Below, in pieces: positions 8,748-17,258 of a stretch of 64,000 nt of DNA. Position 1 is the first letter of the stretch; every line of letters begins with the position of its first letter. This DNA is from Stenotrophomonas indicatrix (GTDB taxonomy: Bacteria; Pseudomonadota; Gammaproteobacteria; Xanthomonadales; Xanthomonadaceae): the NCBI RefSeq assembly GCF_002750975.1, contig NZ_PEJS01000001.1, positions 4,030,001-4,094,000 of the forward strand, given 5' to 3'. Below the pieces are notes generated by a model. It saw nothing but the letters and a program-made list of their open reading frames with translations, was not told the origin of the DNA and did no database searches. The position numbers and the translations under genes are program-made.

Positions 8748-10425
8748 CGGCGAACACCACCCTGCCGCTGGCGTGCACGCCATGCACCGAGGTGTAGCGG
8801 AACGTCAGCACGCCGCGCCCGGTGTCCCAGTCCAGGTGCAGGGTCAGCTCGTCGCCGGGGCGGGCCACGCGCTGGAACTTCACTGCATCCATGCGCTGGA
8901 AACCAACCGGCAACACGAAGGCCTGGCGGCCGAAGCGAACTGCCCAGTCCAGCTGGGCGACGCCGGGCAGGATCGCCGCCTGCGGGAAGTGGCCCTGGAA
9001 CGCGCGCAGCGCGGGGTCCAGCGTCATCCGCAGGGTGGCCGCCGCCTCGTCGCGACAGTCCCAGACCGGCACCGGCATCATCGGCTGGAACAACGCCACC
9101 AGTGCGGCCTGGGTGACCTTGCCCTGGGCATTGATCGGCAGCGATTCGACCAGGCGCCAGCGCCGCGGCCGGGTGACCGCATCGTGGCCCTGCGCCAACC
9201 GCGCACCGAGCCGCTGCCCCAGCGCACGCCGTGCGCCGTCACCGGCACGTGCCAACGTCGGATCGGCCGGCACCACCACGGCCGCCAGCTGCTCGCGCTG
9301 GCCCTGCAGCACCAGCACGCGCACGTCCTCGACTTCTGGATCCTCGCGCAGCGCGCGCTCCAGTGCATCCAGCGAAACGCGGCGTTCTTCGATCTTGACG
9401 ATGCGGTCGGCACGGCCCAGCAGGCGGAAGCGGCCATCGGCCAGTGCTTCCACGCGATCCTGGGTGCGCCACCAGTCCAACGTCTCCAGGTGCGGCGAGG
9501 CCACCGCCAGGCAGTCCTCCTCGATCCGCCACTGCACGCCCGGCAACGGCTGCCACGGCGGTGCATCGGTGTCCCAGCGGCGCCAGGCGATGCCACCGGT
9601 TTCACTGCTGCCGTAAACCTCGGTGGGCGCCACGCCCAACCACTGGCGGACCTGGCGCGCGGCGTCCTCGGGCAGCGGTCCGCCGGAGGAGAACACCGCC
9701 CGCAGGCGGCCGTGCAGGCTGGCCCAGTCGAGCTGCTCGGGCAGGCGCTTGAGATGGGCCGGGGTCGCCACCAGCACCGTGTCGGTACCGGCCAGCGCGC
9801 CCACCAGGTCTTCGTGGAAGAAGCGCCGGGGCTGGATCGCACGGCCGGCAGCCAGCGGCCACAGCACGCGGAACAGCAGGCCGTAGATGTGCTGGTGGGA
9901 CACGGTGCCATGCACCTGGGTACCGTCGAGCTGGGCGCCGAAGGCGGCCTGCAGCGCATCGACTTCGCGCGCCAACTGGTCCAGCCGCTTGCTGATCGCG
10001 CTGGGTTGGCCGGTGCTGCCGGAGGTGAACACGCACAGTTCGCAGGCGCGCTCGTCCAACGGCAGCAGCGCCACGTCGGCGGCGGCGCTGTCGGTGGCCT
10101 GCAACGGCTGGTAATCCGCCGACAGGTCACCTGCGAAGCCACTCACCTGCGGCTGCAGCGCCTGCAATGTCGCGGGCAGGTTGTCGGCGGCCAGGAACAC
10201 CCGCTTGCCGGCATGCCAGGCACCGAACAACGCTGCAGCGAAGGCCACGGTGTCATCGAAGTAGAGCGCCCAGTCACGACCTTCGGCAGCGCTGAAAGCG
10301 TCATGCCAGGCCAGTACGCGCAGGCGGAAGGCGACATGGTCGAGGGCAGTGCCATCGCAGATACCGATGTCACGACCGGGCTGCGCCGCGATCAGCAGCC
10401 GGTCCAGGGCAATCCAGTCAGCCAT
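8737..10425 (-). CDS. acyl-ACP/CoA synthetase fused to FabZ-like 3-hydroxyacyl-ACP dehydratase
   Basis: This 562-residue protein has two parts. Residues 1 to about 440 are an adenylate-forming ligase with the P-loop VFTSGSTGQPSAISK near residue 150 and a YGSSETGG motif. Residues about 450-562 are a hotdog domain with FQGHFPQAAILPGVAQLDW, the FabA/FabZ-type active-site region with its catalytic His. The ligase would load an aryl acid onto carrier protein, and the dehydratase would form the double bonds of the polyene. Both activities in one chain is notable. It overlaps the membrane-protein gene upstream by 8 bases. Confidence 0.85.
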   Translation of the reverse strand: MADWIALDRLLIAAQPGRDIGICDGTALDHVAFRLRVLAWHDAFSAAEGRDWALYFDDTVAFAAALFGAWHAGKRVFLAADNLPATLQALQPQVSGFAGDLSADYQPLQATDSAAADVALLPLDERACELCVFTSGSTGQPSAISKRLDQLAREVDALQAAFGAQLDGTQVHGTVSHQHIYGLLFRVLWPLAAGRAIQPRRFFHEDLVGALAGTDTVLVATPAHLKRLPEQLDWASLHGRLRAVFSSGGPLPEDAARQVRQWLGVAPTEVYGSSETGGIAWRRWDTDAPPWQPLPGVQWRIEEDCLAVASPHLETLDWWRTQDRVEALADGRFRLLGRADRIVKIEERRVSLDALERALREDPEVEDVRVLVLQGQREQLAAVVVPADPTLARAGDGARRALGQRLGARLAQGHDAVTRPRRWRLVESLPINAQGKVTQAALVALFQPMMPVPVWDCRDEAAATLRMTLDPALRAFQGHFPQAAILPGVAQLDWAVRFGRQAFVLPVGFQRMDAVKFQRVARPGDELTLHLDWDTGRGVLTFRYTSVHGVHASGRVVFADAH

Positions 10426-10969
10426 GCGCGTGCGCTGCCTTAACCCGACGCCGTACCAGCCATTCGCCCCCGAACAACAATCCCATCATCACGTACGCCA
10501 ACATTCCGTTGTAGAGCATCCAGACCCGGTCCGACGCATACAGCGCGGTGAGCAGGGCGAGACCACCATTGAGAACGAAAAAGCCGCACCACACCTGGGT
10601 GACGCGGCGGGTATAGACCACCGCGAACGGTGGCAGGTCCGGCTCCTGCAGGCGCGCCAGGCGTTCCACCAGCGGCGGACCGAAGCGCAGGCTGGTGGCG
10701 AACACCGTCAGCATCACCACGTTCACCAGCGCCGGGTACAGCTTCAGCGGCAGGGCCTGGTTGAGCACGGTGGCCAGCCCGGCCAGCAGGCCCGCGCCGG
10801 CGGCGGCGGCCCACCACAAGGGCTGGCGGGTGCTCAGCGCGCGCAGCAGGGCCAGCGCGAACAGCAGCAGCGACAGCCAGCGCGGCTCGAAGCGGCCCAT
10901 CGCCACGTAGACCAGCACCGGATAGGCAAGCGAAATCGCTGCCACCACGACCATGCGTGCCCGTGCCAT
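10418..10969 (-). CDS. COG4648-type membrane protein of aryl-polyene clusters
   Basis: The 183-residue protein has about six hydrophobic segments and starts MARARMVVVAAISLAYPVLV. The ATG at 10969 leaves 22 bases after the acyl carrier protein gene. It resembles the conserved polytopic protein found next to carrier proteins and ligases in aryl-polyene loci. Its function is unknown; placement between carrier protein and ligase suggests a membrane platform or transport role (inference). Confidence 0.7.
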   Translation of the reverse strand: MARARMVVVAAISLAYPVLVYVAMGRFEPRWLSLLLFALALLRALSTRQPLWWAAAAGAGLLAGLATVLNQALPLKLYPALVNVVMLTVFATSLRFGPPLVERLARLQEPDLPPFAVVYTRRVTQVWCGFFVLNGGLALLTALYASDRVWMLYNGMLAYVMMGLLFGGEWLVRRRVKAAHAHG

Positions 10970-10991
10970 GGTCGCGGCGCCCGTGCTGCTG

Positions 10992-11249
10992 TCAGGCAGC
11001 AGCCTGACCGGGCAGCAGGCCATGCACGACATCAACGATGTCCTGCACGGTGCGCACGGCCTTGAACGCTTCAGGCTGCAGGTTGCGGCCGAGCAGCGGC
11101 TTGAGCTGCACGATCAGGTCCACGGCATCGATGCTGTCGATGTCCAGGTCGTCGTACAGGCGCGATTCCGGGCTGATCCGCGCCGGCTCGATCTCGAAGC
11201 TGTCGGTCAGGATGCGGACGATGCGCTCGAACAGTTCATTCTTGGTCAT
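10992..11249 (-). CDS. acyl carrier protein (first of two)
   Basis: An 85-residue acidic helical protein with LYDDLDIDSIDAVDLIVQL. The Ser in DSID is the phosphopantetheine attachment site. It should carry polyene intermediates between the synthases, reductase, dehydratase and thioesterase. The gene lies 16 bases downstream of a second carrier protein gene. Loading would need a phosphopantetheinyl transferase such as the one at 60728-61327. Confidence 0.92.
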   Translation of the reverse strand: MTKNELFERIVRILTDSFEIEPARISPESRLYDDLDIDSIDAVDLIVQLKPLLGRNLQPEAFKAVRTVQDIVDVVHGLLPGQAAA

Positions 11250-11265
11250 GGCAGTTCCTGGCGCC

Positions 11266-11523
11266 TTACGACTGGCGGGCGGCGACGAACTCGCCGAGCG
11301 CGCGCACGCTGGAGAAATGGCGACGGGTTTCTTCCGAGTCGGCCGAGAGGCTGACACCGTACTTCTTCTGCAGCGCCAGGCCCAGTTCCAGTGCATCGAT
11401 CGAGTCCAGGCCGAGGCCTTCCACGAACAGAGGCGCGGTCGGATCGATGTCCTCCGGGGTGATGTCCTCCAGTGAAAGCGAGGAAATGATCAATTCCTTG
11501 ATCTCGTGCTCAAGTGCTTGCAC
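11266..11523 (-). CDS. acyl carrier protein (second)
   Basis: An 85-residue carrier protein with LFVEGLGLDSIDALELGLAL; the Ser of DSID is the prosthetic-group site. The start is GTG at 11523 with a GGAGAT ribosome site about 7 bases upstream, giving (M)QALEHEIKELIISSLS. It overlaps the PlsC-like gene by 14 bases. Two distinct carrier proteins in tandem are typical of aryl-polyene operons, perhaps one for priming and one for elongation (inference). Confidence 0.9.
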   Translation of the reverse strand: MQALEHEIKELIISSLSLEDITPEDIDPTAPLFVEGLGLDSIDALELGLALQKKYGVSLSADSEETRRHFSSVRALGEFVAARQS

Positions 11524-12307
11524 GGGTCGGATCTCCAGACAGGTCGAAATAACGAGTGAGGTGGTCGGTGACGCGACGGGCCGCCAGGGCATCCCCCCTT
11601 GGCGAGTCATCTTCGGCCAGGAACGGCGCGATCGGGATATCTTCGCCGATCTGCAGCTGAACGTGAAAACGACGTGAGGGTACACGATACCACTTCTGGC
11701 CCTTGGTCAACGTCGGCGGGGTGCAGGTGATGCGCACCGGGGTGATGTCCAGGCGCCCGCGCACGGCGATGTTGGCCGCGCCACGCTGCAGCCGCAACGG
11801 CTGCTCCGGCACGCTGCGGGTGCCTTCCGGGAAGATCACCAGGGTGCCGCCGGCGTGCACGGCCGCCGCGCAGTCATCGACCAGCCCAGCGCCGTCGTCA
11901 TTGGAGATGTAACCGGCAGCACGCACCGGGCCGCGCATGAACGGGTTGCAGGCCACCGCCCGCTTCACAACGCAGTCAGCGTTGGGCAGCAGGGCGATCA
12001 GGCAGACCACGTCGATCAGGGTCGGGTGGTTGGCCAGCACCAGCAGGCCATCGCGCTGCAGGCGTTCGCGCCCGTCGACCTGCAGGGTCATCACGCCCAG
12101 CCGGCACATCAGCCACACATGGCTGGCGAAGGCACGCTGGACCAGCCGGCGGGCCCGGCGGCGACGCGCCACCGGGTCGCGCATCAGCAGCAGCACCGGC
12201 ATCACCAGCACGCCCAGCAACAGACCGCCGACGCCAAACGCGGCGAAGCTGAGGCCGGTGCCGAACACCCGCCAGGCATGATCAAGGCGGCGCAGCGCCT
12301 CAGCCAC
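11510..12307 (-). CDS. 1-acylglycerol-3-phosphate acyltransferase-like (PlsC family)
   Basis: The 265-residue membrane-anchored acyltransferase has an N-terminal hydrophobic segment, the NHPTLIDVV motif (a variant of NHxxxxD) and FPEGTRS, the acyl-acceptor motif of PlsC-type enzymes. It is the second acyltransferase of the cluster; the LpxL-type enzyme is at 7034-7975. It may acylate the lipid anchor of the polyene. Its start overlaps the ketoacyl-synthase-like gene by 8 bases. Confidence 0.85.
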   Translation of the reverse strand: MAEALRRLDHAWRVFGTGLSFAAFGVGGLLLGVLVMPVLLLMRDPVARRRRARRLVQRAFASHVWLMCRLGVMTLQVDGRERLQRDGLLVLANHPTLIDVVCLIALLPNADCVVKRAVACNPFMRGPVRAAGYISNDDGAGLVDDCAAAVHAGGTLVIFPEGTRSVPEQPLRLQRGAANIAVRGRLDITPVRITCTPPTLTKGQKWYRVPSRRFHVQLQIGEDIPIAPFLAEDDSPRGDALAARRVTDHLTRYFDLSGDPTRAST

Positions 12308-13046
12308 GGCGGCGCCAGGACCAGCGTTGGCCCTGGGTCACGTGCTGCAGCTGCGGATCCCCGGCCAGCAGGAAGCGGTGCAGGTCCAGCGCATGCGGCA
12401 ACACGCCCGGCGCGGTCGGCCCGGCGTCGCCGGCGACCTGCCAGGACAGCGAAAGATCGCTGCCGCCGGCAGTACCAGCGGGTGCCAGGCGCCAGCACCA
12501 AGCGAAGAACGGGTCGGGTTCGTCGGCGAATTCGGCGTAAACGTCGGGCAACGGCGATTCATAGACCACGATCCGCACTTCACTGGCACCATCACCAAGC
12601 AGGCCGACGGCCTCCAGGCACGCCGCTTCCACCGTCGACTGGCCAGCGGACAACGCCAGGTAGTTGCCCCGGTGGCCGCGGGCGATCGAATACAGCGCGG
12701 CGATCGCGTTGTGCACCGACAGGCCGAAGCCGGTGGGCGACAGCGGCTGATCGGCCACCAGCGAGCCCAGCAGGTCCATCGATCGGGCGACATCGCCATG
12801 GCGGCTGGCGAACACCAGCGGCACCTGGCTGTCAGCGCCCTGCCCGTCCTCGCACCAGCACGCGGCCTGGATCGCCATGCGGCCCAGGCGCTCGATCCGG
12901 CGGCGCTGCATGGCCGGAATCTCGGCCAGCGCCGGCGTGTCCTCACCCTGCGGGAGGAACGGTGCTCCGGCCCAGCCCATCCATTGGCTACGCTCGGTCA
13001 GGCCAGGCGCCCAGGCGGCCCAGTCGACAACGGAAAATTCGATCAT
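12300..13046 (-). CDS. beta-ketoacyl-synthase-like protein (N-terminal-domain family)
   Basis: A 248-residue protein starting MIEFSVVDWAAWAPGLTE. It resembles the short ketoacyl-synthase N-terminal-domain family found as the first gene of aryl-polyene operons. It has part of the thiolase-fold core (SVHNAIAALYSIARGHRGNYLALSAG), but the expected catalytic Cys is replaced there by Ser-Ala-Gly, so it may be a non-catalytic chain-length-factor-like partner. It is the first gene seen in the minus-strand operon. Confidence 0.72.
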   Translation of the reverse strand: MIEFSVVDWAAWAPGLTERSQWMGWAGAPFLPQGEDTPALAEIPAMQRRRIERLGRMAIQAACWCEDGQGADSQVPLVFASRHGDVARSMDLLGSLVADQPLSPTGFGLSVHNAIAALYSIARGHRGNYLALSAGQSTVEAACLEAVGLLGDGASEVRIVVYESPLPDVYAEFADEPDPFFAWCWRLAPAGTAGGSDLSLSWQVAGDAGPTAPGVLPHALDLHRFLLAGDPQLQHVTQGQRWSWRRRG

Positions 13047-13224
13047 TACCGGTGATGTTTCGATGGGCGAACGAGAGTCTCGAGCCATTACGGCGACACG
13101 CGGCTGCCCCCCATTCCTGCAGCCATGCATCCGTCCAGGACGTCGCCGGCTGCCCCCCTGGCTGCCGGAAAGGAGCGCACGCTAGCACGTCCGACACAGG
13201 GATGACATGTTTCACAAAGCACAA

Positions 13225-13251
13225 CGGGGAGCGGTCAGCGACCGCCCCCCG
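13225..13251 (-). terminator. possible terminator after cydAB
   Basis: An inverted repeat with GCGGTC/GACCGC around a 3-base loop is extended by a CGGGG/CCCCG pairing. On the minus strand it is followed by TTGTGCTTTGTG, a weak U-rich tract. It lies between cydB and the polyene operon and could insulate the two. The remainder of 13047-13275 shows no gene and should hold the polyene promoter, though no convincing -10/-35 pair was found. Confidence 0.4.
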
Positions 13252-13275
13252 CATGGACCGATCCAGCGAACCGGT

Positions 13276-14289
13276 TCAGTGATAGCCGGCGTCGGCGCGT
13301 ACCTTGCCGCGGAACACCCGGTAGGACCATGCCGTGTAGCCCAGGATCACCGGCAGCAGCACCACCAGCCCCACCAGGGTGAAGCCCAGCGACGAGGCCG
13401 GCGCGGCGGCCTGCCACAGCGTCATCGACGGCGGCAGCAGGTACGGCCACATGCCCAGCACCAGGCCAGCGAAGCCCAGCACGAACAAGGCCAGGCTGAG
13501 CAGGAACGGCGGCAGGTCGCGACGCGGATGGGTGGCGCTGCGCCACAGCGCGATGGCCACCGCCAAGGTCAGCAGCGGCACCGGCGACAGCCACCAGAAG
13601 TTGCCGTCGCTGAACCAGCGGTCCATCAGCCGCGACTGCAGGAACGGCAGCCAGCTGCTGACCAGGCCCATTGCCGCGATCACCGCCACCACCAGCGGGC
13701 GGGTCATCTGTCGGGCCAGCGCCTGCACGCGGCCTTCGGTCTTCAGGATCAGCCAGGTGCTGCCCAGCAGTGCGTAGCCGGCTACCAGCGCGGCACCGGT
13801 CAGCATCGCAAACGGGCTGAACCAGCCGAACGCGCCGCCCTGGTACACGCCATCGACCAGCGGCAGGCCCTGCACCAGCGTGCCGAGGATCACGCCCTGG
13901 GCGAACGTGGCCAGCAGCGAACCGAGGCCGAACGCCACGCTCCACAGCCGCCGTGAACGGTGCGCCTTGAAACGGAACTCGAAGGCCACGCCACGGAACA
14001 CGAGCGCCACCACCAGCAGCAGCACCGGCAGGTACAGCGCCGACAGCAGTACGGCATAGGCCCTCGGGAAGGCGGCCATCAGGCCAGCGCCGCCGAGCAC
14101 CAGCCAGGTCTCGTTGCCGTCCCAGATCGGCGCGGCGGTGTTCATCATCAGGTCCAGCTGTTCCTCGTCCTCGGCGAACGGAGCGAGGATGCCGATGCCG
14201 AGCACGAAGCCGTCCAGCACCACGTACATCAGCACGCCAAAGCCGATCACCGCGAACCATGCCACCGGCAGCCAGGTCATCAGGTCCAT
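13276..14289 (-). CDS. cydB: cytochrome bd-type quinol oxidase subunit II (CIO type)
   Basis: The 337-residue, multi-helix protein MDLMTWLPVAWFAVIGFGVLMYVVLDGFVLGIGIL is the characteristic N-terminus of CydB/CioB. It pairs with CydA to form the quinol:O2 oxidoreductase in the inner membrane. The start at 14289 sits 1 base after the cydA stop, so the subunits are co-translated. No separate CydX-like small subunit is evident downstream. Confidence 0.95.
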   Translation of the reverse strand: MDLMTWLPVAWFAVIGFGVLMYVVLDGFVLGIGILAPFAEDEEQLDLMMNTAAPIWDGNETWLVLGGAGLMAAFPRAYAVLLSALYLPVLLLVVALVFRGVAFEFRFKAHRSRRLWSVAFGLGSLLATFAQGVILGTLVQGLPLVDGVYQGGAFGWFSPFAMLTGAALVAGYALLGSTWLILKTEGRVQALARQMTRPLVVAVIAAMGLVSSWLPFLQSRLMDRWFSDGNFWWLSPVPLLTLAVAIALWRSATHPRRDLPPFLLSLALFVLGFAGLVLGMWPYLLPPSMTLWQAAAPASSLGFTLVGLVVLLPVILGYTAWSYRVFRGKVRADAGYH

Positions 14290-14290
14290 G

Positions 14291-15688
14291 TCAGCGCTCC
14301 TCCAGCGGTTCGTCGGCGGCCGACAGCGGCCGCGCCGGGGTGTGGCTGCCATGGTCCAGCGAGGGGCCTTCGTCGTACGGCTGCGGGCCGTGGCGCAGGA
14401 TCTTCACCAGGTACCAGATGCCCCAGCCGAACACGAAGGCATAGCCGATCACATAGACACCCAGCGACAGCGCGGTCATCCATGCACTCTGCGGGCCAAC
14501 GGCATCGGCGGTACGCAGCACGCCATAGACCACCCACGGCTGCCGCCCCATCTCGGTGACGAACCAGCCCGACAGCAGCGCGATGAAGCCGCTGGGCAGC
14601 ATCCAGTTCCAGCCACGCAGCAGCCACGGCGAGGCCAGCAGCTTCTTCCGCCACAGCTGGAAGGCCGAGACCCAGGCCAGCACCAGCATCAGCGTGCCCA
14701 GCCCGACCATGATGCGGAAGGCGAAGAACACCGGCGTCACCGGCGGCCGTTCGCTGGCCGGCACCGACGTCAGCGGATCGAACGTACCGTCCAGGCTGTG
14801 GGTGAGGATCACGCTGCCGAGCTTGGGAATGGCCACCTCGAAATCGTTGCGCTCCTCCTTCTCGTTGGGCAGCGCGAACACCACCAGCGGCACGCCCTCG
14901 CCCTCCTTGGTCTCATGCCAGTGCGCTTCCATGGCCGCGATCTTCATCGGCTGGTGCTTGAGCGTGTTCAGGCCATGCATGTCGCCGACGAAGATCTGCA
15001 CCGGCACGGTCAGCGCCGCGAACGCCACCGCCGCGATCAACATCCGCCGCCCCGCTTCCACGTGCGTTCCCCTGCGCAGATACCACGCGCCCACACCACC
15101 GATCACGAAACAGGTGGTGATGAACGAACCCAGCGCCATGTGCGCCAGCCGGTACGGGAAGGACGGATTGAACACCACCTGCCACCAGTCGACGGGATGC
15201 ACGATGCCGTTGACCATCTCGTAGCCGGCCGGCGTATGCAGCCAGCTGTTGGACGAGAGGATCCAGAAGGTAGAGAACAGCGTGCCCAGCGCCACCATGC
15301 AGGTGGACAGGAAATGCAGGCGCGGCGACACCCGGCCCCAGCCGAACATCATCACGCCGAGGAAGCTGGCTTCCAGGAAGAACGCGGTCAGCACTTCGTA
15401 GGTCAGCAGCGGTCCGATCACCGTACCGGCCACTTCGCTCAGCCGCGGCCAGTTGGTGCCGAACTGGAAGGCCATGACGATGCCGCTGACCACGCCCATG
15501 CCGAAGGACACCGCGAAGATCTTCTGCCAGAAGAAATACAGCTCGCGCCATACGGGCAATTTCGTGCGCAGCCAGCGCCATTCGATGAAGGCCAGCCAGC
15601 TGGCCGTACCGATGGTGAAGGCCGGGAACAGTACGTGGAAACTGATGACGAATCCGAACTGGATCCGGGACAACAACAACGCGTCCAA
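14291..15688 (-). CDS. cydA: cytochrome bd-type quinol oxidase subunit I (cyanide-insensitive type)
   Basis: The 465-residue protein begins MDALLLSRIQFGFVISFHVLFP, with the heme-ligand His at residue 18. The quinol loop before GWFVTEMGRQPWVVYGVLRT is short, which marks the CIO-type family rather than the long-loop E. coli CydA. The enzyme reduces O2 with quinol electrons, supporting low-oxygen growth and resistance to cyanide or peroxide. It forms an operon with cydB. No FNR/ANR box was recognised upstream. Confidence 0.95.
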   Translation of the reverse strand: MDALLLSRIQFGFVISFHVLFPAFTIGTASWLAFIEWRWLRTKLPVWRELYFFWQKIFAVSFGMGVVSGIVMAFQFGTNWPRLSEVAGTVIGPLLTYEVLTAFFLEASFLGVMMFGWGRVSPRLHFLSTCMVALGTLFSTFWILSSNSWLHTPAGYEMVNGIVHPVDWWQVVFNPSFPYRLAHMALGSFITTCFVIGGVGAWYLRRGTHVEAGRRMLIAAVAFAALTVPVQIFVGDMHGLNTLKHQPMKIAAMEAHWHETKEGEGVPLVVFALPNEKEERNDFEVAIPKLGSVILTHSLDGTFDPLTSVPASERPPVTPVFFAFRIMVGLGTLMLVLAWVSAFQLWRKKLLASPWLLRGWNWMLPSGFIALLSGWFVTEMGRQPWVVYGVLRTADAVGPQSAWMTALSLGVYVIGYAFVFGWGIWYLVKILRHGPQPYDEGPSLDHGSHTPARPLSAADEPLEER

Positions 15689-15803
15689 GGGACGCCTCCT
15701 GCCAGGTGCCGGTGGGATACCAGACCACTTTAGGGGGATATCGTTAAGCCGGGATGCGACCGGGTGACGCGCTGCTTCACTTTGTCGCAGGGTGCGTGGA
15801 AGC

Positions 15804-15862
15804 CGCCGGGCATGGCCCGGCGAGGTGCTGATTCACGCGGTAGCGCCGGGCCATGCCCGGCG
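15804..15862. repeat. pair of SMAG-type REP palindromes
   Basis: Two copies of the CGCCGGGC-ATG-GCCCGGCG type palindrome lie at 15804-15822 and 15840-15862. The second carries the 5' GTAG tetranucleotide typical of Stenotrophomonas SMAG repeats. They lie between cydA and a small membrane-protein gene and could form a larger stem-loop in RNA. Confidence 0.8.
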
Positions 15863-15868
15863 GGGCGT

Positions 15869-16084
15869 TCACCGCCAGAAATACCAGACGCCCATCGCCA
15901 GCAACGCGCCCAGCAACACGATCTGCACCACCGCATAGCCCACGCTGCTGTCGCGCGACTCGGACGCAATCCGCTTCTGCAGCGCTTCGCTCACATCCGG
16001 CACCTGGTCCTGCCTTACCTGTTCATGCAAGGCCTGCGAGAGCGCACGCTCGTCGGGTTCGCGGGGATCGGCTGGTCGGCTCAC
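15869..16084 (-). CDS. small single-pass membrane protein downstream of ECF sigma gene
   Basis: A 71-residue protein with a charged N-terminal half and one C-terminal membrane helix (VGYAVVQIVLLGALLAMGVWYFW). Its ATG overlaps the stop of the sigma-factor gene as ATGA, so it is translationally coupled to it. It lacks the zinc motif of classic anti-sigma factors. By position it could be a minimal anti-sigma or sigma-tethering protein, but that is only inference. Confidence 0.7.
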   Translation of the reverse strand: MSRPADPREPDERALSQALHEQVRQDQVPDVSEALQKRIASESRDSSVGYAVVQIVLLGALLAMGVWYFWR

Positions 16085-16725
16085 AACAGTTCTCCGGCGG
16101 TGGCGTGTTTCACCAGCTCCTGTTTCAGGACCTGGCGCGCACGGTGCAGGTGGCTCTTGATGGTACCCCGGGCCAGCCCGGTCACCTGCTCGATCTCGGC
16201 CAGATCGAAATCCTCCAGGTAGTGCAGGCCGACGATCAGGCGCTGCGGCGCACTCAACCGCTCCAGCGCCGCGCCCAGTTGCCGGCCGGCCTGCAGCGCC
16301 TCACTGAGTTCGGCCGGGCCCGGCCCTTCATCGCCGATACCCAGCTCTTCAGGTACCTCCACCGCCACCATCCACTGCGCTTCCAGCCGCCGCCGCCGCA
16401 GGTGCTGCAGCGCGGTGGTGTAGGCCACGCGCGAAATCCAGGTCCGCAACGAAGATTCAAAACGGAACCGGTGCAGCTGGCGGAACACGGCCAGGAAGGT
16501 TTCCTGCAGCAGGTCGGCCACCTGGTCGCGGTCGCCGACCATACGCCCGATCACATGCGCGCAGGTGCGCTGATGTGTTTCCACCAACTGCGCGAAGGCC
16601 GCTTGCGAGCCGTCGATGATCGCGCCCACCAGGGCGCGGTCGTCCGACCACGCAGAGGGCTCCTCCACGGGGACATTGCGCCGCCGCCCCCGCAGTGCGG
16701 CCAGTGCTCCCCCCAGAAGGCTCAT
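16081..16725 (-). CDS. RNA polymerase ECF-type sigma factor
   Basis: The 214-residue protein has region 2 (IIDGSQAAFAQLVETHQRTCAHVIGRMVGDRDQVADLLQETFLAVFRQLHRF) and region 4 (LSAPQRLIVGLHYLEDFDLAEIEQVTGLARGTIKSHLHRARQVLKQEL), the usual two-domain ECF layout. The start MSLLGGALAALRG at 16725 was chosen because it begins right after the gap from the upstream gene. It is probably controlled by the coupled membrane protein downstream; the target regulon is unknown. Confidence 0.9.
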   Translation of the reverse strand: MSLLGGALAALRGRRRNVPVEEPSAWSDDRALVGAIIDGSQAAFAQLVETHQRTCAHVIGRMVGDRDQVADLLQETFLAVFRQLHRFRFESSLRTWISRVAYTTALQHLRRRRLEAQWMVAVEVPEELGIGDEGPGPAELSEALQAGRQLGAALERLSAPQRLIVGLHYLEDFDLAEIEQVTGLARGTIKSHLHRARQVLKQELVKHATAGELL

Positions 16726-16762
16726 GCGGGGGGCGCCCCTTGTGCCCGCAGCATGCGCCGGC

Positions 16763-17092
16763 TCAGCCCTTGCGCACAGCAGGGCGGGTGAAGTGCCAAG
16801 CCAACAGCTGGCCGAGGCCGGCGCTGCCGACCAGCGCGGCGGCGGCACCGAAGGTGAGGTCGCGTGCACCGATGGCTTCCAGCAGCGCCATGGCCAGCGC
16901 CAGGCAGACCAGGCTGATGCCCCAGCGCAGGGCGCCCTGGCGGCGGCGTTCCTCCTCCAGCACCGCCAGCGAGCGGATCACCTCTTCCGGTACGTGCGGT
17001 GCCACCAGCTTGCTGCGCGCACGCGCATCGGCGATGGCATGGATCGCATAGGCGATGCAGATGAAGAGGGTGATCGGGATGAGTTCCTGCAT
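16763..17092 (-). CDS. DUF6249-like membrane protein
   Basis: A 109-residue protein starting MQELIPITLFICIAYAIHAIADARAR with three hydrophobic segments and a central charged linker (PEEVIRSLAVLEEERRRQ). The layout resembles the DUF6249 family often encoded just upstream of sigma factors. It ends 37 bases before the ECF sigma gene and is likely part of the same small operon. Function unknown. Confidence 0.72.
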   Translation of the reverse strand: MQELIPITLFICIAYAIHAIADARARSKLVAPHVPEEVIRSLAVLEEERRRQGALRWGISLVCLALAMALLEAIGARDLTFGAAAALVGSAGLGQLLAWHFTRPAVRKG

Positions 17093-17258
17093 GTCGTGCT
17101 CCTGTCCGGTAGATGATGCGGGTTCAGGAGATTGGATGCGCGGCCCTGCCGACCGGTTGCACCGCTTTGCCGATTCCGCTGCCATGACCTGTGGCCCCTG
17201 CCCGGGGCCGGGACGGCTGCTACGCTTGCCCGGTTTCCTCTTCTGGTGCCGTCCGCCC

